Below are positions 7,925 through 15,867 of a stretch of 43,703 bases of DNA, in pieces. Source of the DNA: DASRIA01 sp038203635 (lineage in GTDB: Bacteria > Actinomycetota > Thermoleophilia > Solirubrobacterales > JBBDJG01). Position numbers and translations under genes: made by a program. The stretch is taken from positions 1 through 43,703 of the forward strand of contig JBBRDT010000019.1 of NCBI GenBank assembly GCA_038203635.1. The letters run 5' to 3'. Every line of letters starts with the position of its first letter. Within the stretch, counting starts at the first letter, position 1. Under the pieces are notes generated by a model. The model saw only the letters and a list, made by a program, of their open reading frames with translations. It made no database searches and was not told where the DNA came from.

Positions 7925-9315
7925 CGCCTGGAAGACGCGGCGAAGAACTCTGCCTCGGCTTCGCCCAGGGGCGTCGCGGGCGGGTCGTCGAACAGCCATT
8001 CGCGCGCGATCCGGTGCCAGTTCGCGGTTGCGCACAGCTGGCCCAGCACGGCCAGGGTGAGACCCTCCATACGGCGGGCGAACAGCGTGTCGGGGGGCAC
8101 CGTCTGGCGGCGCATGACCTCCCAGAAGCGCGACTGCGGGCCACCCACGTCGATCATCACCTGTCGGACGTAGTCCCGGTCGATCGTGAACTCCCGGTCG
8201 ACCGCGTACCAGCCGGCCGCGGCATCGAAGTGCTCCTGCACGCGCTCGGCCGTGACAACCGGATCGCCGGCGTCGAAGAAGCCCATGCGCACCAGCGCCT
8301 CACGCAGGCGCTCCGCGTCGCGGTCGATCCCGGCGCGCATCACCTCGAGCTCCGCATCGACCTGCTCCACGGTCACGCGCTTCGACATCCCGAAGTCGAT
8401 GAACGCGACGCGGCCATCGTCGAGCAACAGGTAGTTGCCCGGGTGCGGGTCGGCCGAGAAGCGCCGCGTGCGATACAGCGACCCGAGGAAGAAGCGGTAC
8501 ACGATCTCGGCGAACCGGTCGCGCTCGGCGTCGGGTAGCTCCTTCACCTGATCGAACCCCATCCCGTCCATGTACTCCGTGACCAGCACGCGCTCGCCGG
8601 ACAGCTCCGTCATGACTTCGGGGATCACGACGAACGGGTGCGCGCGCCACGTGCGCGCGAACGCGCGGTGCGTCTGCGCCTCGATCTCGTAGTCCAGCTC
8701 CTCGGTGAGCCGCTCGCGGATCTCGTCCGCCATCGCCTTCGGGTCCATGCCCGGCGCGAGCGTCTTCGCCAGCCGCAGGAGCAGGCCCAGGTTCTGCACA
8801 TCGGCGCGCACCGCGCTGCCGATGCCGGGGTACTGCACCTTCACCGCGACGCGGCGGCCGTCGTGCAGCCGCGCGCGGTAGACCTGGCCGATGGAGGCCG
8901 CGGCGAAGGCCTCGGTCTCGAACTCCGCGAACACCTGGTCGAGCTTCTGCCCCATGTCGGACTCGATGACCTTGCGCATCTGCTCGAACGAGACCCGCGG
9001 AGCCGAGTCGCGCAGCTTGGCGAGCTTGGCCTCCAGCCGTTCGTGGGCCTCCTTCGGCAGGGCACCGGTGTCCACGAACGAAGCGACCTGCCCGATCTTC
9101 ATCGCCGCGCCCTTCATCTGGCCGAGCACGTCCAGGATCCGCTCGGCCGCCTGCAGCTGGCGTCGCTCCGCCGCCGCGCGGCGCTGCTCGTCCGAGCGCG
9201 CCAGATCCGCTGCCCGGGCGGCATAGGAGCGCGCCGCCTGTCCTCCGGCGAGCCCGCCCAGCCGCGCGGTCCGGCGCAGCCGCCCTTTCGGGATCGAGTC
9301 GCGGTCGCCTGCCAT
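7921..9315 (-). CDS. ABC1/UbiB-family atypical kinase
   Basis: This 464-residue protein is an ABC1 (UbiB/COQ8/AarF) atypical kinase-like ATPase. The family motif KIGQ lies in the KxGQ segment, followed by the Ala-rich nucleotide loop AAASIGQVYRA, the lysine strand VAVKVQYPG, EELDYEIEA, the catalytic loop DPHPGNYLLLDDG and DFG. Family members support isoprenoid lipid or quinone metabolism; the substrate here is unknown. The start at 9315 (MAGDRDSIP) is preferred over upstream in-frame starts because a TACCGT box lies 6 nt before it, consistent with a leaderless mRNA, and because the extra N-terminus would be non-conserved. It is divergent from the next gene. Confidence 0.9.
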   Translation of the reverse strand: MAGDRDSIPKGRLRRTARLGGLAGGQAARSYAARAADLARSDEQRRAAAERRQLQAAERILDVLGQMKGAAMKIGQVASFVDTGALPKEAHERLEAKLAKLRDSAPRVSFEQMRKVIESDMGQKLDQVFAEFETEAFAAASIGQVYRARLHDGRRVAVKVQYPGIGSAVRADVQNLGLLLRLAKTLAPGMDPKAMADEIRERLTEELDYEIEAQTHRAFARTWRAHPFVVIPEVMTELSGERVLVTEYMDGMGFDQVKELPDAERDRFAEIVYRFFLGSLYRTRRFSADPHPGNYLLLDDGRVAFIDFGMSKRVTVEQVDAELEVMRAGIDRDAERLREALVRMGFFDAGDPVVTAERVQEHFDAAAGWYAVDREFTIDRDYVRQVMIDVGGPQSRFWEVMRRQTVPPDTLFARRMEGLTLAVLGQLCATANWHRIAREWLFDDPPATPLGEAEAEFFAASSRR

Positions 9316-9321
9316 GTGTTG

Positions 9322-9392
9322 ACGGTAGCGATCGACCCACCCGGCCTCGATCACGCCGACCATGGCGCCGGCACGACGAACCGCGTTACACT
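9322..9392. promoter_or_regulatory. Divergent promoters for the ABC1 kinase gene and the 9401 membrane gene
   Basis: On the minus strand TACCGT (complement of 9322-9327) lies 6 nt before the kinase ATG. On the plus strand TACACT (9387-9392) lies 8 nt before ATG 9401. Both fit -10 boxes of leaderless transcripts. No convincing -35 is seen for either. Confidence 0.5.
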
Positions 9393-9400
9393 CGCCTCTC

Positions 9401-9979
9401 ATGCAGGGGAAATGGGGTCTTCGCGCGGTAGCGCTGCTGGCCGTCGGCGCGCTCTCGCTACACGCGCTGAGCTACCGGCTGATGGACGGCGTCTCCGGGA
9501 TGGGTGGTCACAGCCACTCCTACATGCCGCTGGCCGCAGGCCTGGTCACAGTCCTGCTGCTGCTCGCCTGTGCGAGCTTTTCGCGGACGCTGGTCTATGC
9601 GATGCGCGGGATCGAGGACGAAGGTCATCCTCCACCCTTCCCCGTGCTGTGGCCACTGATGACGGCAGCTCTGCTGGCCGTTTTCGCGCTTCAGGAGTGG
9701 GCCGAGGGCTGGGTCACGCCCGGCCACCCGAGCGGCGTCGGCCACCTCGCCGGCCACATCGGGCCCGGCGGCGTCGGCCTCGCGATCGCGATCGCGGCGG
9801 TGATCGCGCTGCTGCTGCGCGGAGCGCGCTCCGCGGTGGCAGCGATCGCCCGCAGGCACAGCGCGCCGCGAGCCCGCCGCGCGCCTCTGCGTACGCCGCC
9901 CCTGCGACCCTTCTTCGCACCGCGTATCAACGTGCTCGCCGGCAACCTCGCCGGCCGGGCGCCGCCGCTCACCTCCTAG
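9401..9979 (+). CDS. Small integral membrane protein of unknown function
   Basis: The 192-residue product has about four hydrophobic helices: an N-terminal segment (ALLAVGALSLHAL), a second (LAAGLVTVLLLLA), a third (LMTAALLAVFALQEW) and a fourth (VGLAIAIAAVIALLL). A basic Arg/Pro-rich tail follows. His and Gly are frequent in the loops (GMGGHSHSYM, GHPSGVGHLAGHIG), which might bind metal. ATG 9401 is chosen because a TACACT box ends 8 nt earlier. It lies directly upstream of the YcnI operon, so a link to copper handling is possible but unproven. No family recognised. Confidence 0.75.
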   Translation: MQGKWGLRAVALLAVGALSLHALSYRLMDGVSGMGGHSHSYMPLAAGLVTVLLLLACASFSRTLVYAMRGIEDEGHPPPFPVLWPLMTAALLAVFALQEWAEGWVTPGHPSGVGHLAGHIGPGGVGLAIAIAAVIALLLRGARSAVAAIARRHSAPRARRAPLRTPPLRPFFAPRINVLAGNLAGRAPPLTS

Positions 9980-9990
9980 CCGACAGATCG

Positions 9991-10009
9991 GCCGCACCGC
10001 GGGTGCGGC
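9991..10009 (+). terminator. GC-rich hairpin after the membrane protein gene
   Basis: GCCGCACC (9991-9998) pairs perfectly with GGTGCGGC (10002-10009) around a 3-nt loop, 12 nt after the stop. No U-run follows, so it may be a weak or factor-assisted terminator, or only a stem before the next gene. Confidence 0.4.
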
Positions 10010-10039
10010 TGCAATTGCTCGTCGACAGGAGGTTGTGCA

Positions 10040-10438
10040 ATGGGCCGTACAGGCCGAATCGGCACGTTCGCGTGCTGCCTGGGAACCATGCTGGTCTTCG
10101 GTGCCTCTACGGCACCGGGACATCAGACGGAGTCGAACAAGGGCGTCTCGGTGACGATGCACGTCACGCCCGACGACGAACCGGTGTCGGGCCAGTCGTC
10201 CAGGATCATCGTCTCGAAGGTCCGGCCCAGCAAGGGCACGTTCTCGTTCAAGAACTGCGCCTGCTACCTGCGCATCTCCGACTCGACGGGCAACGTCGTG
10301 CTCAACCGGAAGGCGAAACGCACCATGAAGTTCACGTTCCCGCGGGCGACCGCCTACGAGATCGTGTTCACGGGGCGGGTGAAGCGGGGGAGCAAGTTCA
10401 AGCGCTTCCGCGTCACCTTCGCCATCCGCGCGAGCTGA
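10040..10438 (+). CDS. Secreted small beta-rich protein with a CxC motif, first gene of the YcnI operon
   Basis: The 132-residue product has a signal-like N-terminus (residues 1 to about 28), followed by a beta-rich domain with KNCACYLRISDSTGNVVLN and a basic C-terminus. The spacing (MHVTPDDEPVSGQSSRIIV) recalls YtkA/FixH or Ig-like folds, but I cannot assign a family. The Cys-x-Cys pair could bind copper. AGGAGG lies 6 nt before ATG. It is followed after 36 nt by the first YcnI gene, which suggests a copper-related periplasmic or cell-surface role by association only. Confidence 0.75.
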   Translation: MGRTGRIGTFACCLGTMLVFGASTAPGHQTESNKGVSVTMHVTPDDEPVSGQSSRIIVSKVRPSKGTFSFKNCACYLRISDSTGNVVLNRKAKRTMKFTFPRATAYEIVFTGRVKRGSKFKRFRVTFAIRAS

Positions 10439-10474
10439 GCGCAGACCCTTAGCGAGAAGGAGCACCCGAAACCT

Positions 10475-11065
10475 ATGAGCAAGTTCATGATCAGGCATCT
10501 CGGACTCGCGATGGCTGCCGCCGCCACGACCGCACTGCTCGCAGTGCCGACCGGCGCCGGCGGCCACGCGACCGTGAGTCCGTTCCAGCCACAGAGCGCA
10601 CCCCTGACCGCAGCGCGTACGTCGTACGTCGTCCGCGTGCCCAACGAGAAGGGCACGCAGAACACGTACAAGGTCACACTGTTCGTGCCGGCGGCCCTCC
10701 AGGAAGTGATCAGCGTCAAGCAGCAGGGCGACTGGACGGTCCGGCTGAAGCGGCGCGACACCGGCAAGAAGAACGAGGAGGGAGAGCCTCTGTACGCGAT
10801 CACGTCGATCTCGTGGACCGCGAAGAAGGGCTCGGAGATCAAGCCGGGCTTCTTCGGCGAGTTCTTCATCCGGTTCCAGAATCCGGTGCAGCCCGGCAAG
10901 TTCTGCTTCCCGATCAACCAGTACTACCGGGCGAAGGGCTTCGCCAAGCTGAGCAAGCGCCAGCAGCGCCGGGCAAAGGCGGACTTGGTCGCGTGGACGG
11001 GCCCGTCCAGCGCGGAGTTCCCGGCGTCCTGCATCACCACGGCGGCGGCGCCTCCCGCGTCTTGA
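10475..11065 (+). CDS. YcnI-like (DUF1775) secreted copper-binding protein, copy 1
   Basis: YcnI-domain proteins bind Cu(II) through the first residue of the mature chain, a His, plus acidic and Trp residues. This 196-residue copy has a signal peptide ending before His31 (HATVSPF), the VPNEKGTQNTYKV strand and the ISWTAKKG Trp motif. Unlike copies 2 and 3 it has no C-terminal membrane helix; it ends in an Ala/Pro-rich tail and is probably secreted free. It carries extra Cys residues near the end (FCFPINQYY, ASCITT). GAAGGAG lies upstream of ATG. Its stop overlaps the next start by one base (TGATG). Confidence 0.9.
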   Translation: MSKFMIRHLGLAMAAAATTALLAVPTGAGGHATVSPFQPQSAPLTAARTSYVVRVPNEKGTQNTYKVTLFVPAALQEVISVKQQGDWTVRLKRRDTGKKNEEGEPLYAITSISWTAKKGSEIKPGFFGEFFIRFQNPVQPGKFCFPINQYYRAKGFAKLSKRQQRRAKADLVAWTGPSSAEFPASCITTAAAPPAS

Positions 11066-11757
11066 TGGGACGAGGGATCTCGCACCGGAGGGAGCGCGCG
11101 CGCAAGCGCGCGCTCCCGGTCGTGGTGGCCGCCGGGTTGATGGGGGTATACGCGCCGTCGGCCGAGGGCCACGCGGTCCTGCAGCCGTCGGCGTCGCGCC
11201 CGGCGGAGCAGCAGGTGTACACCCTCACCGTCCCGAGCGAGCGCAGCTCCGACGTCATCTCGGTCTCGCTGCAGGTTCCGGCCGAGGTCGAATCGCTGAT
11301 CGTCCGTGAGGCGCCGGGATGGAAGGTCCGGCTCCAGAAGGAAGGTGACCGCGTCGCGGTCGTGCGCTGGTCGGGGAACCGCATCCCGCCCAGCCAGTAC
11401 GACTCCTTCCAGTTCATCGCGCGCAACCCGGTCAAACAGGGCACGCTCGAGTGGAAGGTGATCCAGCAGTACACGAACGCGACCGACCGCTGGATCGGAC
11501 CGCTGGACAGCGAGCATCCCGCGGCGCGCACCACGATCACAGAGTCCGCGACCCCGGTCGACGCGATCAACACCGAGTCCGGGACCTCGGCGGCCGCGGG
11601 TGGCAGCCCGGGAGCCGACACCACAGCCCCGGCCAAGACCGGTGCGGCAAAGGACGAGGACAGCGACGCGCTGCCCCTGATCCTGGCGATAGTGGCGCTC
11701 GTGGCCGGGCTGGCCGCGCTCGGCGTGGCGCTCGCGGGACGCCGGCGGAGGACCTGA
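11065..11757 (+). CDS. YcnI-like (DUF1775) membrane-anchored copper-binding protein, copy 2
   Basis: The 230-residue product has a basic N-terminus and signal segment. His36 (HAVLQPSASRP) is expected as the mature N-terminus. VPSERSSDVISV and VRWSGNRIPP carry the ligand Glu and Trp positions of the family. A low-complexity Ser/Ala/Thr linker leads to a C-terminal helix (LILAIVALVAGLAALGVAL) and a basic stop-transfer, so the domain sits outside the cell on a membrane anchor. ATG 11065 overlaps the stop of copy 1; the next gene follows after one base. Confidence 0.9.
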   Translation: MGRGISHRRERARKRALPVVVAAGLMGVYAPSAEGHAVLQPSASRPAEQQVYTLTVPSERSSDVISVSLQVPAEVESLIVREAPGWKVRLQKEGDRVAVVRWSGNRIPPSQYDSFQFIARNPVKQGTLEWKVIQQYTNATDRWIGPLDSEHPAARTTITESATPVDAINTESGTSAAAGGSPGADTTAPAKTGAAKDEDSDALPLILAIVALVAGLAALGVALAGRRRRT

Positions 11758-11758
11758 G

Positions 11759-12433
11759 GTGGTGCGACGGCTGGTTCTGTGCGCCGCCCTGCTCGGAGCC
11801 GTCCTGGCGGTACTTCCCGCCGCCGTGCTCGCACATGGCGGCAACCCGAACTTCCGCTCGGAGTTCCGGGCGGTCAGGCCGGCGGAGCCCGGTCTCCGGG
11901 TGCAGGTCCTCAACTACGACGACCGCCTGCTCCTGATCAACGACACGCACAAGACCGTGCTCGTCAGGGGGTATGAACGCGAGCCATATGCTCGCCTGCG
12001 GGCCGACGGGACGGTGGAGGTGAACAAGCGCTCCCCTTCCTACTACCTGAACGAGGAGCGTTACGGCGGAACGCCGGTTCCTCCCAGTGCGAGCCCGAAG
12101 GCGCCGCCCCAGTGGTCCCTGGTGAGCAAGACGGGCCGGTTCGAGATGCACGACCACCGCATCCACTGGATGTCCAAGGGCGCGACACCGCCGCAGGTCA
12201 AAGACAAGGACAAGCGCACCAAGGTCTTCGACTGGCGCGTACCCATCGATGTCGGCTCGCAACACGCAGCCCTCACGGGATCGCTCTTCTGGGCGCCGAG
12301 CTCCGGCGGCGGCATACCCACCGCCGCGATCGTGGCGCTCGCCATCCTCGTCCTGATGACGGTGATCCTCTTCGTCGCGACGCGACGGCTGAAGGCCCGG
12401 CAAATCACAACTCGAGGAGGTACGGACAGGTGA
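11759..12433 (+). CDS. Membrane-anchored protein with DHRIHxM motif, copy A (unknown family, copper context)
   Basis: The 224-residue product has a signal peptide (residues 1-25), an extracellular domain and a C-terminal helix (about 188-207) with a basic end. It is clearly homologous to the gene at 26274. Shared blocks are VRGYE.EPY.R, RSPS.Y.NE.RY, the DHRIHxM motif (residues 132-138 here), PPQVKD and RTKVFDWRVP. His133, His136 and Met138 form an HxxHxM arrangement suited to copper. Start GTG 11759 lies one base after the previous stop; GTG 11762 is an equal alternative. It sits between two YcnI genes, so a role in copper capture or transfer is inferred. No named family recognised. Confidence 0.8.
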   Translation: MVRRLVLCAALLGAVLAVLPAAVLAHGGNPNFRSEFRAVRPAEPGLRVQVLNYDDRLLLINDTHKTVLVRGYEREPYARLRADGTVEVNKRSPSYYLNEERYGGTPVPPSASPKAPPQWSLVSKTGRFEMHDHRIHWMSKGATPPQVKDKDKRTKVFDWRVPIDVGSQHAALTGSLFWAPSSGGGIPTAAIVALAILVLMTVILFVATRRLKARQITTRGGTDR

Positions 12434-13089
12434 AAAGACTGAGATGGCTCACCGGCTGCGTTGCGGTCACGGCGACATTGGCCCTCCCGGCCGTCGCAGG
12501 TGCTCACGTGACGGTCCAGCCCGATCAACAGGAGGCGAAGGCGTTCGTCGTCGAGAACGTACGTGTGCCCAACGAGCAGGACGACGCGAGCACGAACAAG
12601 GTCTCGGTCCAGTTCCCGGACGGTTTCGCCGAGGTCTCGTTCGAGCCCGTCCCCGGTTGGAAGGTGGCGGTAAAGAGGAGCAAGCTGGCCGAGCCGATCA
12701 CCACGGACGAGGGCGACAAGCTGACCGAGCAGGTGTCGCAGGTGACGTGGACCGGCGGGAAGATCCGCCCCGGCGAGTTCCAGGACTTCCCGGTGTCGCT
12801 GGAGATGCCGGAGAAGCCACAGACGCTGACGTTCAAGGCCACCCAGACCTATGACAACGGTGATGTCGTGCGCTGGATCGACCCGCCGGACGGGGAGACG
12901 CCTGCGCCTCAGGTCAAGGTGACCGCGGCCGCAGGCGGAGACACCGCCGCGGCGACCCCGGCGGCATCGACCTCGAAGAGCGGCGAGGACGAGGACCCGG
13001 ACGCGCTCACGATCATTGCGCTGGTCGTGGGCTGGCTCGGCCTCATCGCCGGGATCGCAGCGCTCGTGACACGGCGGCGGACCACGTAG
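12430..13089 (+). CDS. YcnI-like (DUF1775) membrane-anchored copper-binding protein, copy 3
   Basis: This is the closest of the three to classical YcnI. After the signal peptide comes His26 (HVTVQPDQQEAKAF), then VRVPNEQDDASTNKVSV, VTWTGGKIRPGEFQDF and ATQTYDNGDVVRWIDPP. An Ala/Thr-rich linker and a C-terminal helix (LTIIALVVGWLGLIAGIAAL) anchor it. The GTG start overlaps the preceding stop (GTGA, 12430-12433), with GAGGAGG 9 nt upstream. The length is 219 residues. It ends the operon, 31 nt from the convergent ispH gene. Confidence 0.92.
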   Translation: MKRLRWLTGCVAVTATLALPAVAGAHVTVQPDQQEAKAFVVENVRVPNEQDDASTNKVSVQFPDGFAEVSFEPVPGWKVAVKRSKLAEPITTDEGDKLTEQVSQVTWTGGKIRPGEFQDFPVSLEMPEKPQTLTFKATQTYDNGDVVRWIDPPDGETPAPQVKVTAAAGGDTAAATPAASTSKSGEDEDPDALTIIALVVGWLGLIAGIAALVTRRRTT

Positions 13090-13120
13090 GGCCCGGCGCT
13101 CCTGTCCGATCCGACATCCG

Positions 13121-14077
13121 TCAGCTGCGCGCGCTGAGCAGCTGGCGGATGTCCTTCGGCAGCATGAACCGAACGTCCTCCTCGGTCACCTCCAGCTCCG
13201 AGACGTCCTGCGCCCCGCGCTCGCGGAAGTAGGCGATCAGGCGCTGGACCAGCTCCTCGGGCGCGCTCGCGCCGGAGGTGATGCCGACGGTCTCGACGCC
13301 CTCCAACCACTCCTCCTTGACCTCGTGCTCGTTGTCGATCAGGTAGGAGCTGGCGCCGTGCTGGCGCGCGACCTCGACGAGCCGGTTCGAGTTGGAGGAG
13401 TTGCGTGAGCCGATCACCAGCACCAGGTCGCAGCGCGGAGCCAGCTGCTTGACCGCATCCTGGCGGTTTTGCGTCGCATAACAGATGTCGTCGGTGCGCG
13501 GGCCGACCATGCTGGGAAATCGCTCGCGCAGCTTGCGGATGATGCTCATGGTCTCGTCCACCGACAGGGTCGTCTGCGTGATGAAGGCGACCTTCTCGGG
13601 GTCCTCGACCTCGAGGCGCTCCGCGTCCTCCTCGGTCTGCACCAGCACGATGTGGTCGGGCGCCTCGCCGGTCGTGCCCTCCACCTCCTCGTGGCCCGCG
13701 TGCCCGACGAGCACGATCGTGTACCCGTCGACGGCGAACTTGCGCGCCTCCACGTGGACCTTGGTGACGAGCGGGCAGGTCGCGTCGATCGTGTTGAGAT
13801 TGCGTTGCGCCGCATTCGTATGAACGGAGGGCGCCACGCCGTGGGCGGAGAAGACCACGGTCTCCCCTTCGGGCACCTCGGTCTCCTCGTCCACGAACAC
13901 GGCCCCGCGCTGCTCTAGGCTCTCGACGACGTGCTTGTTGTGCACGATCTCCTTGCGCACGTAGACGGGCGGCCCGTACAGGTCGAGCGCCTTCTCGACC
14001 GTCTGCACGGCACGGTCGACGCCGGCGCAGTAACCGCGCGGCGCAGCAAGCAGGATCGTGCGAGGGCCGCGGACCAT
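13121..14077 (-). CDS. ispH: 4-hydroxy-3-methylbut-2-enyl diphosphate reductase IspH
   Basis: IspH performs the last step of the MEP isoprenoid pathway, reducing HMBPP to IPP and DMAPP with a [4Fe-4S] cluster. The 318-residue product has the three cluster cysteines: Cys17 (PRGYCAGV), Cys101 (DATCPLV) and Cys199 (DICYATQNRQ). Substrate-binding motifs VHNKHVV, SAHGV, GHAGHEEV, ITQTTLSVDET, GSRNSSNSNRL and TSGASAPE are also present. The ATG is preceded by TAAACT 7 nt upstream, so it appears leaderless and separately transcribed from the subtilase gene 22 nt upstream. It converges on the YcnI operon. Confidence 0.97.
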   Translation of the reverse strand: MVRGPRTILLAAPRGYCAGVDRAVQTVEKALDLYGPPVYVRKEIVHNKHVVESLEQRGAVFVDEETEVPEGETVVFSAHGVAPSVHTNAAQRNLNTIDATCPLVTKVHVEARKFAVDGYTIVLVGHAGHEEVEGTTGEAPDHIVLVQTEEDAERLEVEDPEKVAFITQTTLSVDETMSIIRKLRERFPSMVGPRTDDICYATQNRQDAVKQLAPRCDLVLVIGSRNSSNSNRLVEVARQHGASSYLIDNEHEVKEEWLEGVETVGITSGASAPEELVQRLIAYFRERGAQDVSELEVTEEDVRFMLPKDIRQLLSARS

Positions 14078-14084
14078 GAGGGTC

Positions 14085-14090
14085 AGTTTA
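14085..14090 (-). promoter_or_regulatory. -10 box for leaderless ispH transcript
   Basis: The complement reads TAAACT, 7 nt before the ispH ATG. It lies in the short gap after the subtilase stop. No ribosome site is present between it and the start. Confidence 0.5.
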
Positions 14091-14099
14091 GAGAGGTCC

Positions 14100-15725
14100 T
14101 TACCGGCGGACTCGCACCACGAAGCTGACGCGGCGCGTGGGCTCGACGTTCCCTGCCAGGTCTCGCGCGCGCACGAAGAAGGAGTAGCGCTTGCCTCGCC
14201 GCCCCCGGAGGCGGTACCGGGTGGACGTGGTCGTGGCGATCAGCTTGTCGCGCTTGCCGCGCCTCTCGTAGACGGAGTAGGAGTCGATCCCCGCGGGAAC
14301 CACGCCGGGCGGAGCTGCGTCCCGCCCGCGCCACTTCAGCGTGAACCGCCGCGTCACGCTACGCCTGCGACCGCCGCGGCGGCTCGTCTTGGGCGGCACC
14401 GTGTCGCCCAACAGCTGCACCGCCCGCTGCACGGCGGCGCCGGCGTTCAGGATCCCCCAACCCAGCTCGGTGGTCCACCCGGCGGCCCCGGCCGCGCGCG
14501 TCGCCGTCTGCTTCATCAGCCGCACCACCGCGGTGCGGCGTAGGCGCGGGTTCACGGCCCGCACCAGCGCCACCGCGCCCGCCACCTGCGGCGCCGCCAT
14601 CGACGTGCCGGCCAGGTAGGCGAACCGCGGGTCCCCGTTGAACACGACCCGGCAGGTGGCGCATGGCGGGCCGGGCGGGTTCGACCCGCCCGTCTCGATC
14701 TGCGTCGGGTTTGCGGGGAAGGTCGAGAAGATGCCGCCCCCACGCGTGCCGGAGTCCCCCATCGCAGCCATCGAGATCTGCGAGCCGCGGCCCGCAAACG
14801 AAGCCCGCGCACCCGAGGCGTCGGCGGCCGTGACCACGAGGCCCTTGCCCTGGCTGATCTTGCGGCCGGTCCCCGTCGGCTGCAGGTCCTTGGCGGGGTG
14901 TCCCTGCTCGGGTATCGGCTGGTCCGCGGCGGCGGCGATCAGCACGACGTCCTCGCGCAGCGCAAATCGGAGCGCCCGGTTCTCGCCGGCGCTCAGGCGG
15001 CCCCCGCCGAAGCTCATGTTGATGACCCCGGCCCCCATCTGTGCCGCGTCCACCATCGACGCGATCACGCTGGAGCTGGTGAGGTCGCTCTTCTCGAGCA
15101 CGACCTGGCAGTCGAGCCCGGCCCCGGCGATGCCGAAGCCGTTGTCAGGTGCACCGCACGCGAGTCCGCTCACGTGCGTCCCGTGGCCGACCTCATCGCC
15201 CGTCCCCTCGGTGTTTCCGTCGTGGTCGTGGGCCGACTTGATCTTCGTGGCGAGGTCGGGATGCGCGGAGTCGATGCCCGAGTCGATGATGCCGACCACC
15301 GCTCCGGTGCCCCGGCTCAGGTCCCATGCCGCGGGAAATCCTTGCTTGTGCAGGTACCACTGGTAGACATCGCCGATCAGCGGATCGGGCTGGGACATGG
15401 CCGGGTCGTTCGGCACGAGCCGCAGCCGGTGCTGGGTCTCCGGCTCGACCAGCGCCACGCGCGAATCGCCTGACAGCCTCTTGCGCAGCGCCGCCAAGGT
15501 GGTGCCGGACGGGATCCGCACGCTCATCACTCCCACCTCGGGGACGTCGGGGCGGGCCCGCCGCAGGCCGTGCCGGGCGATCACGGCAGACGCGGAGGCC
15601 CGCACGGCGGTCGGCTTCAACAGAACGAGCGCACGGCCGGGCACGGTAGTCCCGTCCTGCGCGAGCGCGGCCCCGGGTGCCAGCGCGATCAGCGCGGCGA
15701 CTGCCAGCGAAAGGCGATACCTCAT
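14100..15725 (-). CDS. Secreted subtilisin-like serine protease (S8) with C-terminal Ig/FnIII-like domain
   Basis: The 541-residue product has a signal peptide (1-22), an inhibitor-I9-like propeptide region (about 28-100) and a peptidase S8 domain. Its catalytic triad is Asp148 (DSGID), His181 (GHGTHVSG) and Ser375 (GTSMAAPQVAG). The oxyanion position, usually AAGN, reads AAAAD (Asp268). A Pro-rich segment with CATC (355-358) may be a disulfide. The last 90 residues (SYSVYERRGKRDKL, FFVRARDLAGNVEP) resemble an FnIII or Ig-like module. The ATG lies 8 nt after TACTCT, so the mRNA looks leaderless. Divergent from acxA. Confidence 0.93.
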   Translation of the reverse strand: MRYRLSLAVAALIALAPGAALAQDGTTVPGRALVLLKPTAVRASASAVIARHGLRRARPDVPEVGVMSVRIPSGTTLAALRKRLSGDSRVALVEPETQHRLRLVPNDPAMSQPDPLIGDVYQWYLHKQGFPAAWDLSRGTGAVVGIIDSGIDSAHPDLATKIKSAHDHDGNTEGTGDEVGHGTHVSGLACGAPDNGFGIAGAGLDCQVVLEKSDLTSSSVIASMVDAAQMGAGVINMSFGGGRLSAGENRALRFALREDVVLIAAAADQPIPEQGHPAKDLQPTGTGRKISQGKGLVVTAADASGARASFAGRGSQISMAAMGDSGTRGGGIFSTFPANPTQIETGGSNPPGPPCATCRVVFNGDPRFAYLAGTSMAAPQVAGAVALVRAVNPRLRRTAVVRLMKQTATRAAGAAGWTTELGWGILNAGAAVQRAVQLLGDTVPPKTSRRGGRRRSVTRRFTLKWRGRDAAPPGVVPAGIDSYSVYERRGKRDKLIATTTSTRYRLRGRRGKRYSFFVRARDLAGNVEPTRRVSFVVRVRR

Positions 15726-15733
15726 TCGACTCC

Positions 15734-15861
15734 AGAGTACGGACACGGACCACGCCCAGTATCGGTCCGGCCGTCGCCGAGACTGAACTCCTGGACAGTT
15801 TGGCCAGGCTGGACGACGGATCCGGGACGACACATCCGAGAAACCGGCGTCCCGATATTCT
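15734..15861. promoter_or_regulatory. Divergent promoter region between the subtilase and acetone carboxylase operon
   Basis: Minus strand: TACTCT (complement of 15734-15739), 8 nt before the subtilase ATG. Plus strand: TATTCT (15856-15861), 6 nt before ATG 15868 of acxA. Both imply leaderless mRNAs. I see no sigma-54 type GG-N10-GC element, which would be expected if an AcxR-like activator controlled the operon. Confidence 0.5.
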
Positions 15862-15867
15862 GAGCCG

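Noticed and set aside
15726..15867. Sigma-54 promoter or enhancer for acetone carboxylase
   Set aside because: No GG-N10-GC pair was found in the interval and no AcxR-like gene is adjacent.
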